From: Sporobacter sp963675425
Lineage (GTDB): Bacteria; Bacillota; Clostridia; Oscillospirales; Oscillospiraceae
Direction of reading: 5' to 3'
Length of the DNA stretch: 64,000 bases
Assembly: GCA_963675425.1 (NCBI GenBank)
Contig: OY776214.1
Location: forward strand, 3,844,001 to 3,908,000
Shown: in pieces, positions 1 to 8,169 of the stretch
Layout of the letters: each line of letters starts with the position of its first letter
How positions within the stretch are numbered: the first letter of the stretch is position 1
Notes under the pieces: model-generated
Database searches by the model: none
What the model saw: only the letters and a program-made list of their open reading frames with translations
Told to the model about the DNA's origin: nothing
Made by a program: the position numbers and the translations under genes

Positions 1-1560
1 TTCATGGGCGGCAAATACTGTGACTGGGGCCTTCGCAAATCCCAGGAGATCACGCCGCTTCTCGCCCGCCGTGTCGGCCGGCCTGTTCGATGCATGAACA
101 CGCGCGCCGAAACGTTTGACTTTATCATGAACGAGCGCTATATACACATGAAGGTCGGTTACACGGATGAGGGGCTCGTCACCGTTGTTGACGACTATTC
201 CATCGCCGACGCCGGCATCTGGGGCAGCTCGGCCTTCGGCCATGTGGGCGACCTTATACAGGGCCCGTACAAAACGCTCAAATGCCAGAACATCCGTCAG
301 CAAATGGAGATCGTTGATTCCAACCGCGGCATGATGTACGTCAGCGGCCAGCACTGCCCGTTTAACTGGGATTCCGGCACCATGGCGATTTACCTGATCG
401 CCGAGGCGCTGGGGAAAGATCCCATTGAGGTCGCGCGGCTGAACCTGCATGGCCCGACGTCCCAGTCTGACTCCAATCCCGTGCCCAGCTTTGAGCGCTG
501 TATCGAGGCCGGCAAAAAGCTGATGGACTGGAACTGGCATCCCGCCGGGACAAAAACGCTTCCCGACGGACGCCTGCACGGCATGAGCTTCCGGTATCAA
601 ATGTGCCCGCGCCACTCGGGAGCCAAATATAACGCCAAGCTGGAGCTTCGCGACGGTGTGGTTCACATGCCGACGCAGGGACCACTGTTCGGCGTGTTCG
701 CTGTTGAGTGCAACGCCATGGTCGCGGCCGAGGAGCTTGGCCTCGAGTATGACGATATCAGCATTGATTTTGACTACCGCGAAAAATTTACGCCTGTCGG
801 CGGCGGCTCGGACGGCACGACGGCGTCCGCGTGGGTTATGAAAGAATGCGCGAATATTCTCAAACAGCGCATTTTAGAAGCCGCCATTGATTACGCGGAT
901 AACCCGCCCCCTCCGGGCGGCTTCGGCCCGCCTCCCCCTCCACCCGGCCCGTTCAAGGGCTTAAAACCCGAAGAGCTGGATCTCGTTGACGGCCATGTCG
1001 TCGTCAAAACCAACCCGGATAAAAAAGCGCCGCTGAAAGAATGCGTGCCGCAAAACCTGTTCGCCACGTATTCCGGCAGGCCTCCCCTGTCCGTGTGGTC
1101 AACCGGTGAAATGGGCAAGATCCTTGACACCATGAACACGGCCTTCTGTGAAGTGGCCGTTGATACGGAAACGGGCGAGGTGGAAATCCTTCGCTTCGGC
1201 GTCGTCGCCGATCCCGGCAAGGTCATGCGCCCGATTTCGCTGGAAAGCCAGATTGATCAGGTTATGTACTTCAGCCAGGGCTGCCAGCTTCTGGAGGACT
1301 TTATTTATGACGAGCGCACCGGTGTGCGGCTCAACACAAATATGATTGAATATAAAAAACCGACGATGCTTGACGTGCCACCGGTCCAGAGCGAATTTCT
1401 CGAGACGCGCGCCGGCAACGCCGCATATGGCGCCAACGGCATCAGCCACTCGCTGGCCAACACGCATCTTGTCATCATCGCCATCCACAACGCCACCGGC
1501 GTCTGGGTAGACCCGCCGGCCACGCCCGACAAGGTGCTTAAAGCCCTTGGGAAGGCGTAA
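1..1560 (+). CDS. Molybdenum hydroxylase large subunit (xanthine dehydrogenase / aldehyde oxidase family), 5' end missing
   Basis: The reading frame is open from the first base, so the gene starts upstream of the window; about 519 codons of the C-terminal part are present. The protein belongs to the molybdopterin-cytosine-dinucleotide-binding subunits of the xanthine dehydrogenase/aldehyde oxidase family, which hydroxylate aromatic heterocycles or aldehydes. Support comes from the segment GGGSDGTTAS (around codon 270) and the family-typical ending with PPATPDKVLKAL. It is followed after 10 bases by the flavin subunit gene, so both form one operon; the small 2Fe-2S subunit would have to lie upstream. 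Two oddities: a proline/glycine-rich stretch near codons 300-317 (about bases 901-955), and the position where the catalytic Glu is expected in the GVGE-type motif reads Gly-Ala-Asn-Gly-Ile-Ser. The substrate cannot be told from sequence. Confidence 0.85.
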   Translation, partial: FMGGKYCDWGLRKSQEITPLLARRVGRPVRCMNTRAETFDFIMNERYIHMKVGYTDEGLVTVVDDYSIADAGIWGSSAFGHVGDLIQGPYKTLKCQNIRQQMEIVDSNRGMMYVSGQHCPFNWDSGTMAIYLIAEALGKDPIEVARLNLHGPTSQSDSNPVPSFERCIEAGKKLMDWNWHPAGTKTLPDGRLHGMSFRYQMCPRHSGAKYNAKLELRDGVVHMPTQGPLFGVFAVECNAMVAAEELGLEYDDISIDFDYREKFTPVGGGSDGTTASAWVMKECANILKQRILEAAIDYADNPPPPGGFGPPPPPPGPFKGLKPEELDLVDGHVVVKTNPDKKAPLKECVPQNLFATYSGRPPLSVWSTGEMGKILDTMNTAFCEVAVDTETGEVEILRFGVVADPGKVMRPISLESQIDQVMYFSQGCQLLEDFIYDERTGVRLNTNMIEYKKPTMLDVPPVQSEFLETRAGNAAYGANGISHSLANTHLVIIAIHNATGVWVDPPATPDKVLKALGKA

Positions 1561-1570
1561 GGAGGTAAAA

Positions 1571-3901
1571 ATGAAACCATTTAAACATAAAAACGCTTCA
1601 AGCGTTGCGGACGTCTCCGCCGCTCTGGCCGGTGGGAATAACAGCCTTATCGCCGGCGGTACCGACCTGCTCGGCACGCTCAAGGACAACGTCCTGCCCG
1701 GCTATCCCGAGACGGTCGTCAATCTTAAATCCGTCCCCGGCCTTGAGTATGTCAAGGAGGACGGCGACACGCTCAAAATCGGTGCAATGACGCGTCTTAG
1801 TGATATCGCCGCCGACCCTGTTATTCAGGAAAAATACACGGCGCTCGCTCAGGCGGCCAAAAGCGCCGCCACGCCGAATATTCGCAACATGGCGTCCATC
1901 TCCGGCAACATCGCTCAGCTCAACCGCTGCTGGTACTTCCGCAAGCCGGATAACCGCTTCGACTGTATGAGAAAGGGCGGCAAGGAGTGCTTTGCCATTC
2001 TGGGTGACAACCGCTACCACTCCATCTTCGGCGGCGTCAAGGTCAGCCCGACGCCCTGCTCGCAGGAGTGCCCGGCGGGTACCGATATCCCCGGCTATTT
2101 TGCCAGAATGCGCGCAGGCGACTGGGACGGCGCGGCCAGAGCTTTTCTGGCGCTGCATCCCCTGCCGATGATCACAGGCCGCATCTGCGCCCACCCGTGC
2201 CAGAATGGCTGCAACCGCAACCAGACCGATAAAACCGTCGCGATCAACAGCGTGGAACGCACGCTGGGCGACTATATCCTCGACCATTCCGACAAGTTTT
2301 ACGCCCCACCCGAAAAAGAGACCGGCAAATCGGTTGCCATCGTGGGCTCCGGCCCGGCCGGTCTGTCCGCGGCATATTTCCTTCGCAAGGCTGGCAACAA
2401 GGTCACGATCTACGACGTCAAGGAGGAAGCCGGCGGCATGCTGATGTACGCCATCCCCGCCTACCGCCTGCCGAAGGACCTCGTCGGCCGCGTTGTCGAT
2501 ATTTTCAAGAAGATGGGCGTCGAGTTTAAGCTCGGGATGAAAATCGGCGCCGACGTGATGCCGGAGGAGCTTGAGCGGACGTACGACAGTGTCCTGTACG
2601 CCACTGGCACGTGGAAGCGCCCCGTTATGGGTATTGCCGGTGAGGATCTGACGGTGTTCGGCCTGGATTTCCTCGTGGAGATCCAAAAATGGATGGAAGG
2701 CAAAATCGGCCAGGAGGTCTTCGTCATGGGCGGCGGCAACGTGGCGATGGACGTGGCGATGTCGGCCAAGCGCCTGGGCGCGAAGAAGGTCACGCTGGCC
2801 TGCCTCGAGCCGAGAGACCGCATGCCGGCCAGCGCCGAGGAAATAGCCCGCGCCGAGGAAGAGGGCATTATCATCATGCCCGGCTGGGGCCTTTCCAAAG
2901 TCATTGAGGAAGACGGCCTCGTCAAAGGTATGGAACTCCAGCGCTGCCTCTCCCCCTGGGACGAAAAGGGCGCTTTCAATCCGCAGTATGACACGTGCCA
3001 GAAAACGGTTATTGAAGCAGAAAACATCATGCTGGCGACCGGCCAGCGCGTGGATCTCAGCTACTTCGGCGAGAAATACGAAATTCAGCTCTTCCGCGGT
3101 TATCTGGATGTCGACGCGGAGACGGCCATGACTTCCCGCGAGGGCATTTTCGGCGCGGGTGACGCCGTGAAGCCGGGTTTGGCCATCGCGGCCATCGCAA
3201 CCGGACGCAAGGCCGCCTACGGCATGAATAAATATCTCGGTGTAGACAGCAATATCAACCGGAACGAACAGATTTCCCTCACCTTTGATACGGACGGCGT
3301 CAAGGTTAAGGAGCCCCTCGTACTGCACGAGCTGAGCGTTGAAAACCGCCGGATTGATGTGGAAGACTCCTTCACTGCCTCGCAGGAGGACGCGCTTGCC
3401 GAGGCGCAGCGCTGTCTCAACTGCGGCTGCTACAATGTTCATCCCTCCGACGTCGCACCCGCCCTCATCGCGCTGGACGCGACCATCGTCACAAATAAAA
3501 GGGCAATCCCCGTGGAAAACTTCTTTGAGGTCCGCATTCCGGGCGCTACTGTTTTGGAAAGCGGCGAGGTCATCACGGAAATCCGTATTCCGAAGCCGGC
3601 GGCCGGGACGAAAAGTGCGTTTAAGAAGTTTGCCTTCCGCAAATCCATCGACTTCCCCATCGTCAACTGCGCCGTCCTTGTCGGTTCGGACAGCCCGCGC
3701 ATCTGCCTCAACGCCGTCGCGCCGAAGCCGGTCCGCGCCGTTAAGGCGGAGCAGGCAATTGCCGGCAAAGTGATGAGCGAAGCGGTCGCTACGGCGGCCG
3801 GTGAAGCCGCTGTTGAGGACGCAACCCCCCTGGAGGCCACAAAATATAAAGTGCAGATTGCCAAAACACTCGTCAAACGCACGCTGATGTCCACGCTGTA
3901 A
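1571..3901 (+). CDS. FAD-binding subunit of a molybdenum hydroxylase with a GltD-like oxidoreductase nested inside
   Basis: The start is ATG 1571 behind GGAGG at 1561-1565; an upstream TTG at 1547 overlaps the preceding gene and has no such site. The 776-residue protein begins as a normal FAD subunit of the CO dehydrogenase/xanthine dehydrogenase type (residues 1-155, with AGGTDLL and the TPNIRN...SGNIAQ FAD motifs). Cys120, Cys132 and Cys140 resemble the iron-sulfur loop of the 4-hydroxybenzoyl-CoA reductase beta subunit. Residues about 160-620 are a complete glutamate-synthase-small-subunit-like module: cysteines 163, 167, 206, 210 and 214 for iron-sulfur binding, an FAD Rossmann motif VGSGPAGLSAAY near 258, a second nucleotide site FVMGGGNVAMDVA, and a final RCLNCGC motif (Cys615, 618, 620). 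Residues 621-776 return to the C-terminal FAD-subunit domain. This suggests direct electron exchange with NAD(P)H. No stop or frameshift breaks the fusion. Confidence 0.88.
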   Translation: MKPFKHKNASSVADVSAALAGGNNSLIAGGTDLLGTLKDNVLPGYPETVVNLKSVPGLEYVKEDGDTLKIGAMTRLSDIAADPVIQEKYTALAQAAKSAATPNIRNMASISGNIAQLNRCWYFRKPDNRFDCMRKGGKECFAILGDNRYHSIFGGVKVSPTPCSQECPAGTDIPGYFARMRAGDWDGAARAFLALHPLPMITGRICAHPCQNGCNRNQTDKTVAINSVERTLGDYILDHSDKFYAPPEKETGKSVAIVGSGPAGLSAAYFLRKAGNKVTIYDVKEEAGGMLMYAIPAYRLPKDLVGRVVDIFKKMGVEFKLGMKIGADVMPEELERTYDSVLYATGTWKRPVMGIAGEDLTVFGLDFLVEIQKWMEGKIGQEVFVMGGGNVAMDVAMSAKRLGAKKVTLACLEPRDRMPASAEEIARAEEEGIIIMPGWGLSKVIEEDGLVKGMELQRCLSPWDEKGAFNPQYDTCQKTVIEAENIMLATGQRVDLSYFGEKYEIQLFRGYLDVDAETAMTSREGIFGAGDAVKPGLAIAAIATGRKAAYGMNKYLGVDSNINRNEQISLTFDTDGVKVKEPLVLHELSVENRRIDVEDSFTASQEDALAEAQRCLNCGCYNVHPSDVAPALIALDATIVTNKRAIPVENFFEVRIPGATVLESGEVITEIRIPKPAAGTKSAFKKFAFRKSIDFPIVNCAVLVGSDSPRICLNAVAPKPVRAVKAEQAIAGKVMSEAVATAAGEAAVEDATPLEATKYKVQIAKTLVKRTLMSTL

Positions 3902-3967
3902 GCGCGGTCATCAAGTTATCGATTAATCCGATATAACCTGCAGCCTAAACTGCAAGAGTAAAAACGC

Positions 3968-3999
3968 AAGCCGATATAGCACCATTGCTCTATCGGCTT
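3968..3999. terminator. Hairpin after the molybdenum hydroxylase operon
   Basis: The arms 3968-3980 and 3987-3999 form a 13-bp stem with one mismatch and a 6-base loop. It lies between convergent genes. A run of T follows on the minus strand side (through the A-run at 3961-3964) but not on the plus side, so it may act with the next hairpin or in both directions. Confidence 0.45.
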
Positions 4000-4015
4000 A
4001 CCGCATAAAGAATAA

Positions 4016-4057
4016 AAACAGGAAGTATCTCGCCGCAGGGCTTGATACTTCCTGTTT
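4016..4057 (-). terminator. Intrinsic terminator of the aminotransferase gene
   Basis: A perfect 14-bp stem (4016-4029 with 4044-4057, arm AAACAGGAAGTATC) with a 14-base loop is followed on the minus strand by a short T-rich tract. It sits 33 bases after the stop of the minus-strand aminotransferase gene. Confidence 0.75.
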
Positions 4058-4089
4058 GTTGATTAAATAAATTTAAGTCCAACTGGTAT

Positions 4090-5376
4090 TTACATACCCG
4101 CCAAAAGTTTTTCAGCCTCCACCAGCAGGACGCAGACACACAGCACTTCGATGGCATTCTTCAGCTCATCCAGGGATGGATAAGTCGGCGCAATTCTGAT
4201 ATTTCTGTCACGCGGGTCCTTTTTATACGGGAAGGTAGCGCCGGCGCCCGTGAGTGTCACGCCCGCTTCCTTTGCTTTGGCCACGACGGCCTTGGCGCAG
4301 CCGTCCATGGTGTTAAGGCTGATGAAATATCCTCCGTTAGGGCGGGTCCATTCGGCAGCGCCGCCGCTTTTAAGCTCTTTATCCAATATATCTAAAACGA
4401 TATCAAACTTCGGCCTGATAATCGCCGCATGCTTTTTCATATGGGCGGCAATGCCGTCCATATTCTTTAAAAACCGGACATGCCTCAGCTGATTGATTTT
4501 ATCGTAGCAGATGGTCTGTATCCCCAGCTGCTTTTTTAAGAACTCAATATTCGCTTCGCTGGCACCCATCGCGGCGATACCGGCGCCGGCGTACGTGATT
4601 TTCGACGTTGATGCGAAAATATACACCATATCGGAATTTCCCGCCTGCTTACAGCTTTCAAGGATATTTTTCAGTTGATCCGGCGTATCGGTTAGGTGAT
4701 GCACGGTATAAGAATTATCCCAAAATATCCTGAAATCGGGTGCCTTCGGCTTCAGCGCTGCAAATCGTTCAACAACCTCGTCGGAATACGTTATACCCTG
4801 GGGATTGGAATACTTGGGAACACACCAGATACCTTTAATCGAAGCGTCTTCTGAAACAAGCTTTTCAATGGTGTCCATATCGGGCCCGTCTTCATTCATA
4901 TCCACCGTTATCATTTCGATACCCAAAAACTCGCAAATAGCAAAATGCCGGTCGTATCCCGGGCTGGGACATAAGAATTTTACCTGGTCCAGCTTACCCC
5001 AGGGCATATCGCTGCCGAGCACGCCCTTCAGCATGGCGCGCGACACACAGTCATACATCATATTGAGGCTGGTATTGCCTCCGACGATCAGCTCGTTAAC
5101 GCCAACCTCAAGCATCTGCGAAAACAGCACCTTCGCATCGGAAATCCCGTCCAGCCCGCCGTAGTTTCTGCAATCGGTCCCGTCGCCGGCTTTCAGACCG
5201 CTCGTTGAACTGATACAGTCGAGTATCCCGTCCGACAAATCAAGCTGCTCGGGGCAGGGCTTTCCTCTGGACATATCGTACTTCAGGTTCTGTGATTTGT
5301 AGGATTCATACTTTTTCTGACTTTCATCGATCAGCGCAAGTAATTCCTCTTTGTTCATGCTGTTTAGTTTTTTCAC
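4090..5376 (-). CDS. Aminotransferase of the class I/II fold (aspartate aminotransferase type Ic-like)
   Basis: A 428-residue PLP enzyme resembling the group of aspartate aminotransferases called type Ic (the MocR-like aminotransferase family without a DNA-binding domain). Typical features are the N-terminal DMSRGKPCPEQLDLS segment, GGNTSLN for phosphate binding, WDNSY in the PLP pocket, and the PLP lysine in FASTSKITYAG. It probably moves amino groups between aspartate or another amino acid and 2-oxoglutarate in the cytoplasm. I chose GTG 5376 as start because GGAGA lies 7 bases before it; a TTG at 5394 would add six residues but has no ribosome site. It is a single gene with its own terminator. 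The exact substrate is inferred only from family resemblance. Confidence 0.85.
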   Translation of the reverse strand: MKKLNSMNKEELLALIDESQKKYESYKSQNLKYDMSRGKPCPEQLDLSDGILDCISSTSGLKAGDGTDCRNYGGLDGISDAKVLFSQMLEVGVNELIVGGNTSLNMMYDCVSRAMLKGVLGSDMPWGKLDQVKFLCPSPGYDRHFAICEFLGIEMITVDMNEDGPDMDTIEKLVSEDASIKGIWCVPKYSNPQGITYSDEVVERFAALKPKAPDFRIFWDNSYTVHHLTDTPDQLKNILESCKQAGNSDMVYIFASTSKITYAGAGIAAMGASEANIEFLKKQLGIQTICYDKINQLRHVRFLKNMDGIAAHMKKHAAIIRPKFDIVLDILDKELKSGGAAEWTRPNGGYFISLNTMDGCAKAVVAKAKEAGVTLTGAGATFPYKKDPRDRNIRIAPTYPSLDELKNAIEVLCVCVLLVEAEKLLAGM

Positions 5377-5677
5377 GTTATCGTCTCCAAACAAATGTAG
5401 CTTAGGTATTTTATATAATATTATACACCCGAAACATTTGCAAGTTTTAGATTGACTATATTCATATTTTTATTAATTTTTGTATAATTGCTGCATTTTT
5501 GCTCTCATTATGAAAATTTACTATGCGCTAATATCAATAAAACAGTGGGATAAGACTCAGCCATAATTCTAAGCTTTTCTCCTATTAAGGCAGTGTGCGG
5601 CGCATCGGCAACGCTTTAATAATTATGTTCCGGTTCGGACAGTCTATATTTAATACCTTGAAAGTGTGGGGCGATGT

Positions 5678-6394
5678 ATGCTGACTTCGATATTATATAC
5701 GGTTCTCCGCGCGTTTATCGCCTTTGTGCTATTAATGCTCGTCACAAGGCTGATGGGCCGTAAAGCGATGGCACAAATGACCTTTTTTGACTTCTGCGTG
5801 GCCATCACCCTCGGCTCCGTCACAGCCAATATCGGCTTTGGCGGCGACAGCTCCTTCCACGCGGCCGTTGCCGTGCTGCTAACGCTGGGCACACTGGCTA
5901 TTTTAACCGGCTACCTCCATTTGAAAAGTTTATGGTTTCGCAAGGTCGTCAACTCTGAACCGCTCGTTCTCATTGAAAAAAATCAGATCATCGAACAGAA
6001 TATGAAAAGAGCACGGATCACGCTGACAGACCTGACTTCCCTGCTCCGGGAAAAAAACGCCTTCAATATCGCCGACGTGTATTACGCCGTACTTGAAAAC
6101 GACGGCAAGCTGTCGGTATTGCTTAAAAGCGACAAGCAGCCGGCTACGCCGTCTGATTTGCAGCTGCATCCGGCCAACAAGGATTTGACACGGGATATTG
6201 TCATCGACGGGCAGATTCTGCAAGAAAATTTAGCCGCATCAAAGCTCAGCGAGGCCTGGCTGTTCAGCGAGCTCAAGGCAAAGGGCATTACAAACATTAA
6301 GGAAGTCTTTTTCGCCGCACTTGATCCGGTCGGCGGGCTGTACGTTTCCAGAGGTCTCAAGGGTAAGGATCCCGGACGGTATGGTCTTGAATAA
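5678..6394 (+). CDS. DUF421 / YetF-like membrane protein
   Basis: A 238-residue protein with the DUF421 layout: three transmembrane helices in the first 90 residues (beginning LTSILYTVLRAFIAFVLLML, with the LMGRKAMAQMTFFDF motif between helices), then a soluble cytoplasmic YetF-type domain containing the ITLTDLTSLLREKNAFNIADVYYAVLENDG segment, which is split here by rough positions 110-140. The role of this family is not established; in Bacillus, related proteins are linked to spores and stress. ATG 5678 is preferred over GTG 5666 because GGGG lies 6 bases before it. It stands alone, followed by a strong terminator. Confidence 0.85.
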   Translation: MLTSILYTVLRAFIAFVLLMLVTRLMGRKAMAQMTFFDFCVAITLGSVTANIGFGGDSSFHAAVAVLLTLGTLAILTGYLHLKSLWFRKVVNSEPLVLIEKNQIIEQNMKRARITLTDLTSLLREKNAFNIADVYYAVLENDGKLSVLLKSDKQPATPSDLQLHPANKDLTRDIVIDGQILQENLAASKLSEAWLFSELKAKGITNIKEVFFAALDPVGGLYVSRGLKGKDPGRYGLE

Positions 6395-6480
6395 CGACGC
6401 TTGCCTGAAATAATTAATTCAGGTTATAAATCAACCCGTTACATCCTAACCGTTCCGCGCTGCTTTCACACATTATAGTA

Positions 6481-6525
6481 AAAAGCCGAAGCAATCAGTA
6501 CGCCACTGATTACTCTCGGCTTTTT
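6481..6525 (+). terminator. Intrinsic terminator of the DUF421 gene
   Basis: A long hairpin pairs AAAAGCCGA (from 6481) with TCGGCTTTTT (to 6525), with an inner stem AATCAGT/ACTGATT, and ends in TTTTTGTTGT. It lies about 90 bases after the gene. Confidence 0.75.
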
Positions 6526-6638
6526 GTTGTGCTCAGAAGAGGCACAAACCATTTTATGGTCTTTATCAGGCCTTTATACCTAGAGCTCATTTATAACGCG
6601 TTGTTATTTCAGGTTGGTAAATAATAATAGCTGAACTC

Positions 6639-6668
6639 TTTACAACAGGCGCCCTTAAGCCTTATAAT
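6639..6668 (+). promoter_or_regulatory. Sigma-A-like promoter before the MFS transporter
   Basis: TTTACA at 6639-6644 and TATAAT at 6663-6668 are separated by 18 bases. Transcription would start near 6675, giving a leader of about 160 bases before ATG 6837. Confidence 0.55.
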
Positions 6669-6836
6669 ACAAATAGGATTATTATGTAAATTCATTTTAC
6701 TGTCAGGTCAAGCATATCACATGCCACTTATGAATCATGACGAACGCGCCGTGATTTCATCATTCACTAAACATTCTGGCCGCCCCTGCTTGTGCCGGGG
6801 TCTTAAAGAACATTTTCACGCACTACGGGGGTTTAT

Positions 6837-8063
6837 ATGGCCGAAACAAAACACACGCAAATCGATAAAATCTGGAACGTAAAGTTTATACAGATAACAC
6901 TCATCAATTTCTTGCTCAGCATGGGTCAGTTCATGATGAATACGCTGGTTCCCAAATACGCCGACAGCCTTGGTGCGCCGGCAACGGTTGTCGGTATTGT
7001 TACCAGCATGTTTGCCATTACCGCTCTTGGAATACGGCCCATATCCGGGCCTGCAATGGACTATTTCCCAAAAAACAAGTTAATGCGTATTTCCGTCAGC
7101 CTGATCGTTATCGCTTTTATAGGCTACGGCTTTTCTAATAGCATTACGCTTATTATGATCTCACGACTCGTTCACGGCCTAGGTGTGGGCGTTGCGATAC
7201 CACTTAGTATGGCTATGGCATCCAACACGCTGCCCAAAGCCAAAATGGCATCCGGCATGAGCATTTTTTCAATGGGCAATGCCGTTGGAACCGCTGTCGG
7301 ACCGTCCATCGGGCTGGAGCTGAAAGAGCGCATCGGGTATAGCGCAACTTTTTTTATCGTTGCGGGGATACTCGGCGTCTGTTTTATTATGACACTGCTG
7401 CTCCAATCAAACACGCATGCACACAAAGGCCCTTTTAAAATCCGACTTGACCGGATCATCGTACCGGCCGTTATCGTCCCGGCCATTATTATGCTGTTTA
7501 TCGGCATCAGCTATTCCAGCATCAGCTCCTTTATCGTCATATACGGTGGGCTGCGCGGTGTTGACGAGATTGGCTTTTATTTCACAGCCTACGCCGTGTG
7601 TCTGCTTGCATCCCGTCCCATCAGCGGTAAAGTTGCCGATAAATTCGGGATTGACAAAACTATTATTCCCGGTTTCATCCTTTTTGCCGTATCCTTTGTA
7701 CTCATCAGTCTCTCCAGGTCGCTCACCATGTTTCTTATCGCCGGCTGCGTCAGCGCGTTCGGGTATGGCATTTGCATCCCACTGATGATGACGCTCGCCA
7801 TGCAGCTCGTGCCCTCAAATCTACGTGGAGCCGCCAGCAACACAAATTTTATCGGCATGGATTCCGGATATCTTCTCGGTCCCGTTATTGCAGGCCTTTT
7901 AATTACCGGTGTGCATAAGGCCACCGGCAGCGAAGCAACCGGATACTCAGTCATGTACCTTGTAATGATCCTGCCCATCGCCGCCGCGCTTGTCATTTTC
8001 ATTTTGAGAAAAAAGAAGCTTTTAGCTCATCTCAAATTCATTGAAGAGGAAACGGCGGAATAA
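6837..8063 (+). CDS. MFS transporter
   Basis: A 408-residue, 12-helix major facilitator superfamily permease. It shows the MFS loop motif variants GIRPISGPAMDYFPKNKL after helix 2 and SRPISGKVADKFGIDKT after helix 8, and the PLSMAMASNTLPKAKMASG region in helices 4-5. The order resembles multidrug or sugar efflux carriers of Firmicutes, but no motif fixes the substrate. The start ATG 6837 follows GGGGG 7 bases upstream. It is a single-gene transcript between its own promoter and a bidirectional terminator. The cytoplasmic tail is basic and short. Confidence 0.85.
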   Translation: MAETKHTQIDKIWNVKFIQITLINFLLSMGQFMMNTLVPKYADSLGAPATVVGIVTSMFAITALGIRPISGPAMDYFPKNKLMRISVSLIVIAFIGYGFSNSITLIMISRLVHGLGVGVAIPLSMAMASNTLPKAKMASGMSIFSMGNAVGTAVGPSIGLELKERIGYSATFFIVAGILGVCFIMTLLLQSNTHAHKGPFKIRLDRIIVPAVIVPAIIMLFIGISYSSISSFIVIYGGLRGVDEIGFYFTAYAVCLLASRPISGKVADKFGIDKTIIPGFILFAVSFVLISLSRSLTMFLIAGCVSAFGYGICIPLMMTLAMQLVPSNLRGAASNTNFIGMDSGYLLGPVIAGLLITGVHKATGSEATGYSVMYLVMILPIAAALVIFILRKKKLLAHLKFIEEETAE

Positions 8064-8079
8064 GTTACGGATCAAAAAG

Positions 8080-8120
8080 CAGCGGGATCATCGATAAAAT
8101 GATCCCGCTGTTAGCTTTTT
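8080..8120. terminator. Bidirectional terminator between the MFS and amidase genes
   Basis: A perfect 12-bp stem (8080-8091 with 8099-8110) with a 7-base loop. CTTTTT follows on the plus strand (8115-8120) and also on the minus strand (from 8079 down), so it can end both convergent transcripts. Confidence 0.8.
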
Positions 8121-8169
8121 ATCTAAGAATTCCGGTAAACGCCCAAAGTCGTTACACGCGCTGTACGCT

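Larger units (their letters stand above)
6395..6836. other. 442-bp stretch without a convincing gene
   Basis: The stretch holds the terminator of the DUF421 gene (6481-6525), a sigma-A-like promoter (6639-6668) and a leader of about 160 bases before the MFS gene. A 51-codon open frame from ATG 6721 runs into the MFS gene in another frame but has no ribosome site, so I do not call it. I saw no known riboswitch pattern in the leader. Confidence 0.5.

Noticed and set aside
895..960. Proline/glycine-rich run as an assembly artefact
   Set aside because: The frame stays open and the codons differ between repeats, so it looks like a real low-complexity insert.
1598..3442. 614-codon open frame on the minus strand opposite the flavin subunit gene
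   Set aside because: It is antisense to a clearly conserved protein, has no family motif and its length follows from the GC-rich third positions of the real gene.
6721..6876. 51-codon open frame before and into the MFS gene
   Set aside because: No ribosome site, no protein-like composition, and overlap with the MFS start in another frame.
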